Shown here in pieces: positions 62,907 through 64,000 of a stretch of DNA of 64,000 bases. Each line of letters begins with the position of its first letter. Within the stretch, counting starts at the first letter, position 1. The DNA is from Bostrychus sinensis (lineage: Eukaryota; Chordata; Actinopteri; Gobiiformes; Eleotridae). A program made the position numbers and the translations under genes. The notes under the pieces are model-generated. The model saw only the letters and a program-made list of their open reading frames with translations. It did no database searches and was not told the DNA's origin. The stretch is from NCBI GenBank assembly GCA_020698575.1, contig CM036247.1, forward strand, positions 25,210,431 through 25,274,430, written 5' to 3'.

Positions 62907-62944
62907 CTTATCTGTCTGTGCCACAGGCTACCTTCATTTATTAT
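62907..62944 (-). promoter_or_regulatory. Shared promoter block at the orphan exon
   Basis: CTTATCTGTCTGTG...GGCTACCTTCATTTATTAT on the plus strand is close to CTTATCTGCCTGTG...ACATACCTTTATTAATAAT upstream of gene 9. Confidence 0.5.
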
Positions 62945-62949
62945 GTGGG

Positions 62950-64000
62950 CTCTGACAATGTCAGTATTTTTTACTACAATTAACTGTGTGTTGAGTATAG
63001 TATTTAAGAGTAGATACATGTAAAACAAGTACTGGTATAAAAAAAATATCTGAATGGTACCCAGCCCTATTCGGCACTGGTCAATAGGAGGGTAGAGAAC
63101 CTAAAAGTGATGATGGGAAGACTTCACTCATGAAGTGGCAAGAGATCAAACTGAATTTGAACTTTCCACTGTTAAAACTGCAAGAAGATGCCTTATCTGC
63201 CTGCACAAGCCTGAGATGTGATGGCTTGATAAGTACCATAGCAGGTAACATGATGACTTGAGAACCTGGAATTAAAAAATGAGAAAAAAAAATTTGCACA
63301 AAAAGCACTTTACTAGTCTCATAATTAAGTATAATTACATTTCAGTTGTTTTAGTAATTCCATTATTGTGAAAACATGAGCAAATACACAAAATGACCAC
63401 CATGACATGGTCTGACACAAGCCCCCCGCTCAGTATGTGTAGGACTAATGTCTAATATGGATATTACAAATATGGACCAAAATGTTATGCTTTAAATGTT
63501 TTACTTTATTATTTAGTATTTGCAGAGAAAATATCTAAATAAAAAAAAGGTTTAGTTATGTTTGTGCAAAATTATGCACAAAAAAGAGGATATATATTTT
63601 TTCTTCACTGTTTATTTGAGCTCATTTTAAACCCTATAAACACTATTTTTTTTCCCCCATACTGGCAATAAAATGTATATTAACAGGATAGAATGACACT
63701 AAACATGGCTTTGATTGAACATCTTTTTTTACAGACAAGCAGTAAAAGAATCTGTTAATTTTCAAAAGGAAAAATTCTTTAATATGAAGTACACTTTGTA
63801 TTACATACCGTAGGTGTTGACTTAAACAATTTTTGGTTCACATATTTACATACACAGGTGCCAATACACAAAATATACAACATTGTTAAAGAAAAACATT
63901 TGTAAAACATGGGATCTTTGCAGAAAATATAGTAAGATATAGAAAATCATAGAAAAACATAATTTAAAGATGAAAAATATTATTTGTCATGCAAGCTTTT
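62950..64000. other. AT-rich end of the window, no gene recognised
   Basis: No Ig exon, RNA gene or transposon end that I can support. Confidence 0.45.

Overview
The window looks like teleost fish genomic DNA. It has AT-rich introns with canonical GT..AG sites, fish-type dispersed repeats, several DNA-transposon families and a Ty3-type retrotransposon. Its core is a tandem array of CEACAM-like immunoglobulin-superfamily genes, all on the minus strand. I rebuilt the exons by eye. Each gene has a signal-peptide exon, an N (V-like) exon whose domain lacks the usual Ig cysteine pair, and one or more A-type and B-type (C2) exons, all joined in phase 1. A membrane exon and a short tail, a GPI-type tail, or no anchor follows.

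Layout by coordinate (each gene is transcribed from high to low coordinate): gene 1 (2981-8132, N-A-B, anchor exon interrupted by a stop); gene 2 (12781-21036, N plus four A-B pairs, TM and tail, 933 codons by my model); gene 3 (22465-24792, N-A-B-GPI, 323 codons); gene 4 (26212-28545, frameshifted); gene 5 (29253-30843, decayed); gene 6 (32360-35939, TM with YxN tail, one broken B exon); gene 7 (37277-40940, TM with YxN tail, one broken A exon); gene 8 (48102-52012, duplicate of the 5' part of gene 7, ends as a soluble N-A-B form); gene 9 (54885-58092, N-A-B-TM with tail, 376 codons); and an orphan signal-peptide exon with promoter remnant near 62.8 kb. Upstream of genes 3, 4, 6, 7, 8, 9 and the orphan exon is a shared GATA-like plus TTAATTATTA-like block.

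Mobile DNA has shaped the array. A hAT-type element (41779-47727, 8-bp duplication) carries a nested, near-pristine Ty3/gypsy element (42028-46786). Gene 8 carries a BED-finger hAT relic (49135-50630) and a hAT MITE (50766-51533) inserted exactly at a splice donor. A Tc1 element with a dead transposase lies at 52785-54388. A long-TIR MITE sits in gene 1, and several tRNA-derived SINE-like copies lie at 6.7-12.5 kb. A split non-LTR retrotransposon lies at 60.3-62.5 kb.

Together the genes look like a fast-evolving family of cell-surface adhesion or pathogen-binding proteins. They share one ectodomain plan and promoter type but differ in how they attach to the cell and what the tail can recruit. 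Family assignment rests on domain pattern and motifs recalled from CEACAMs. No database search was possible.
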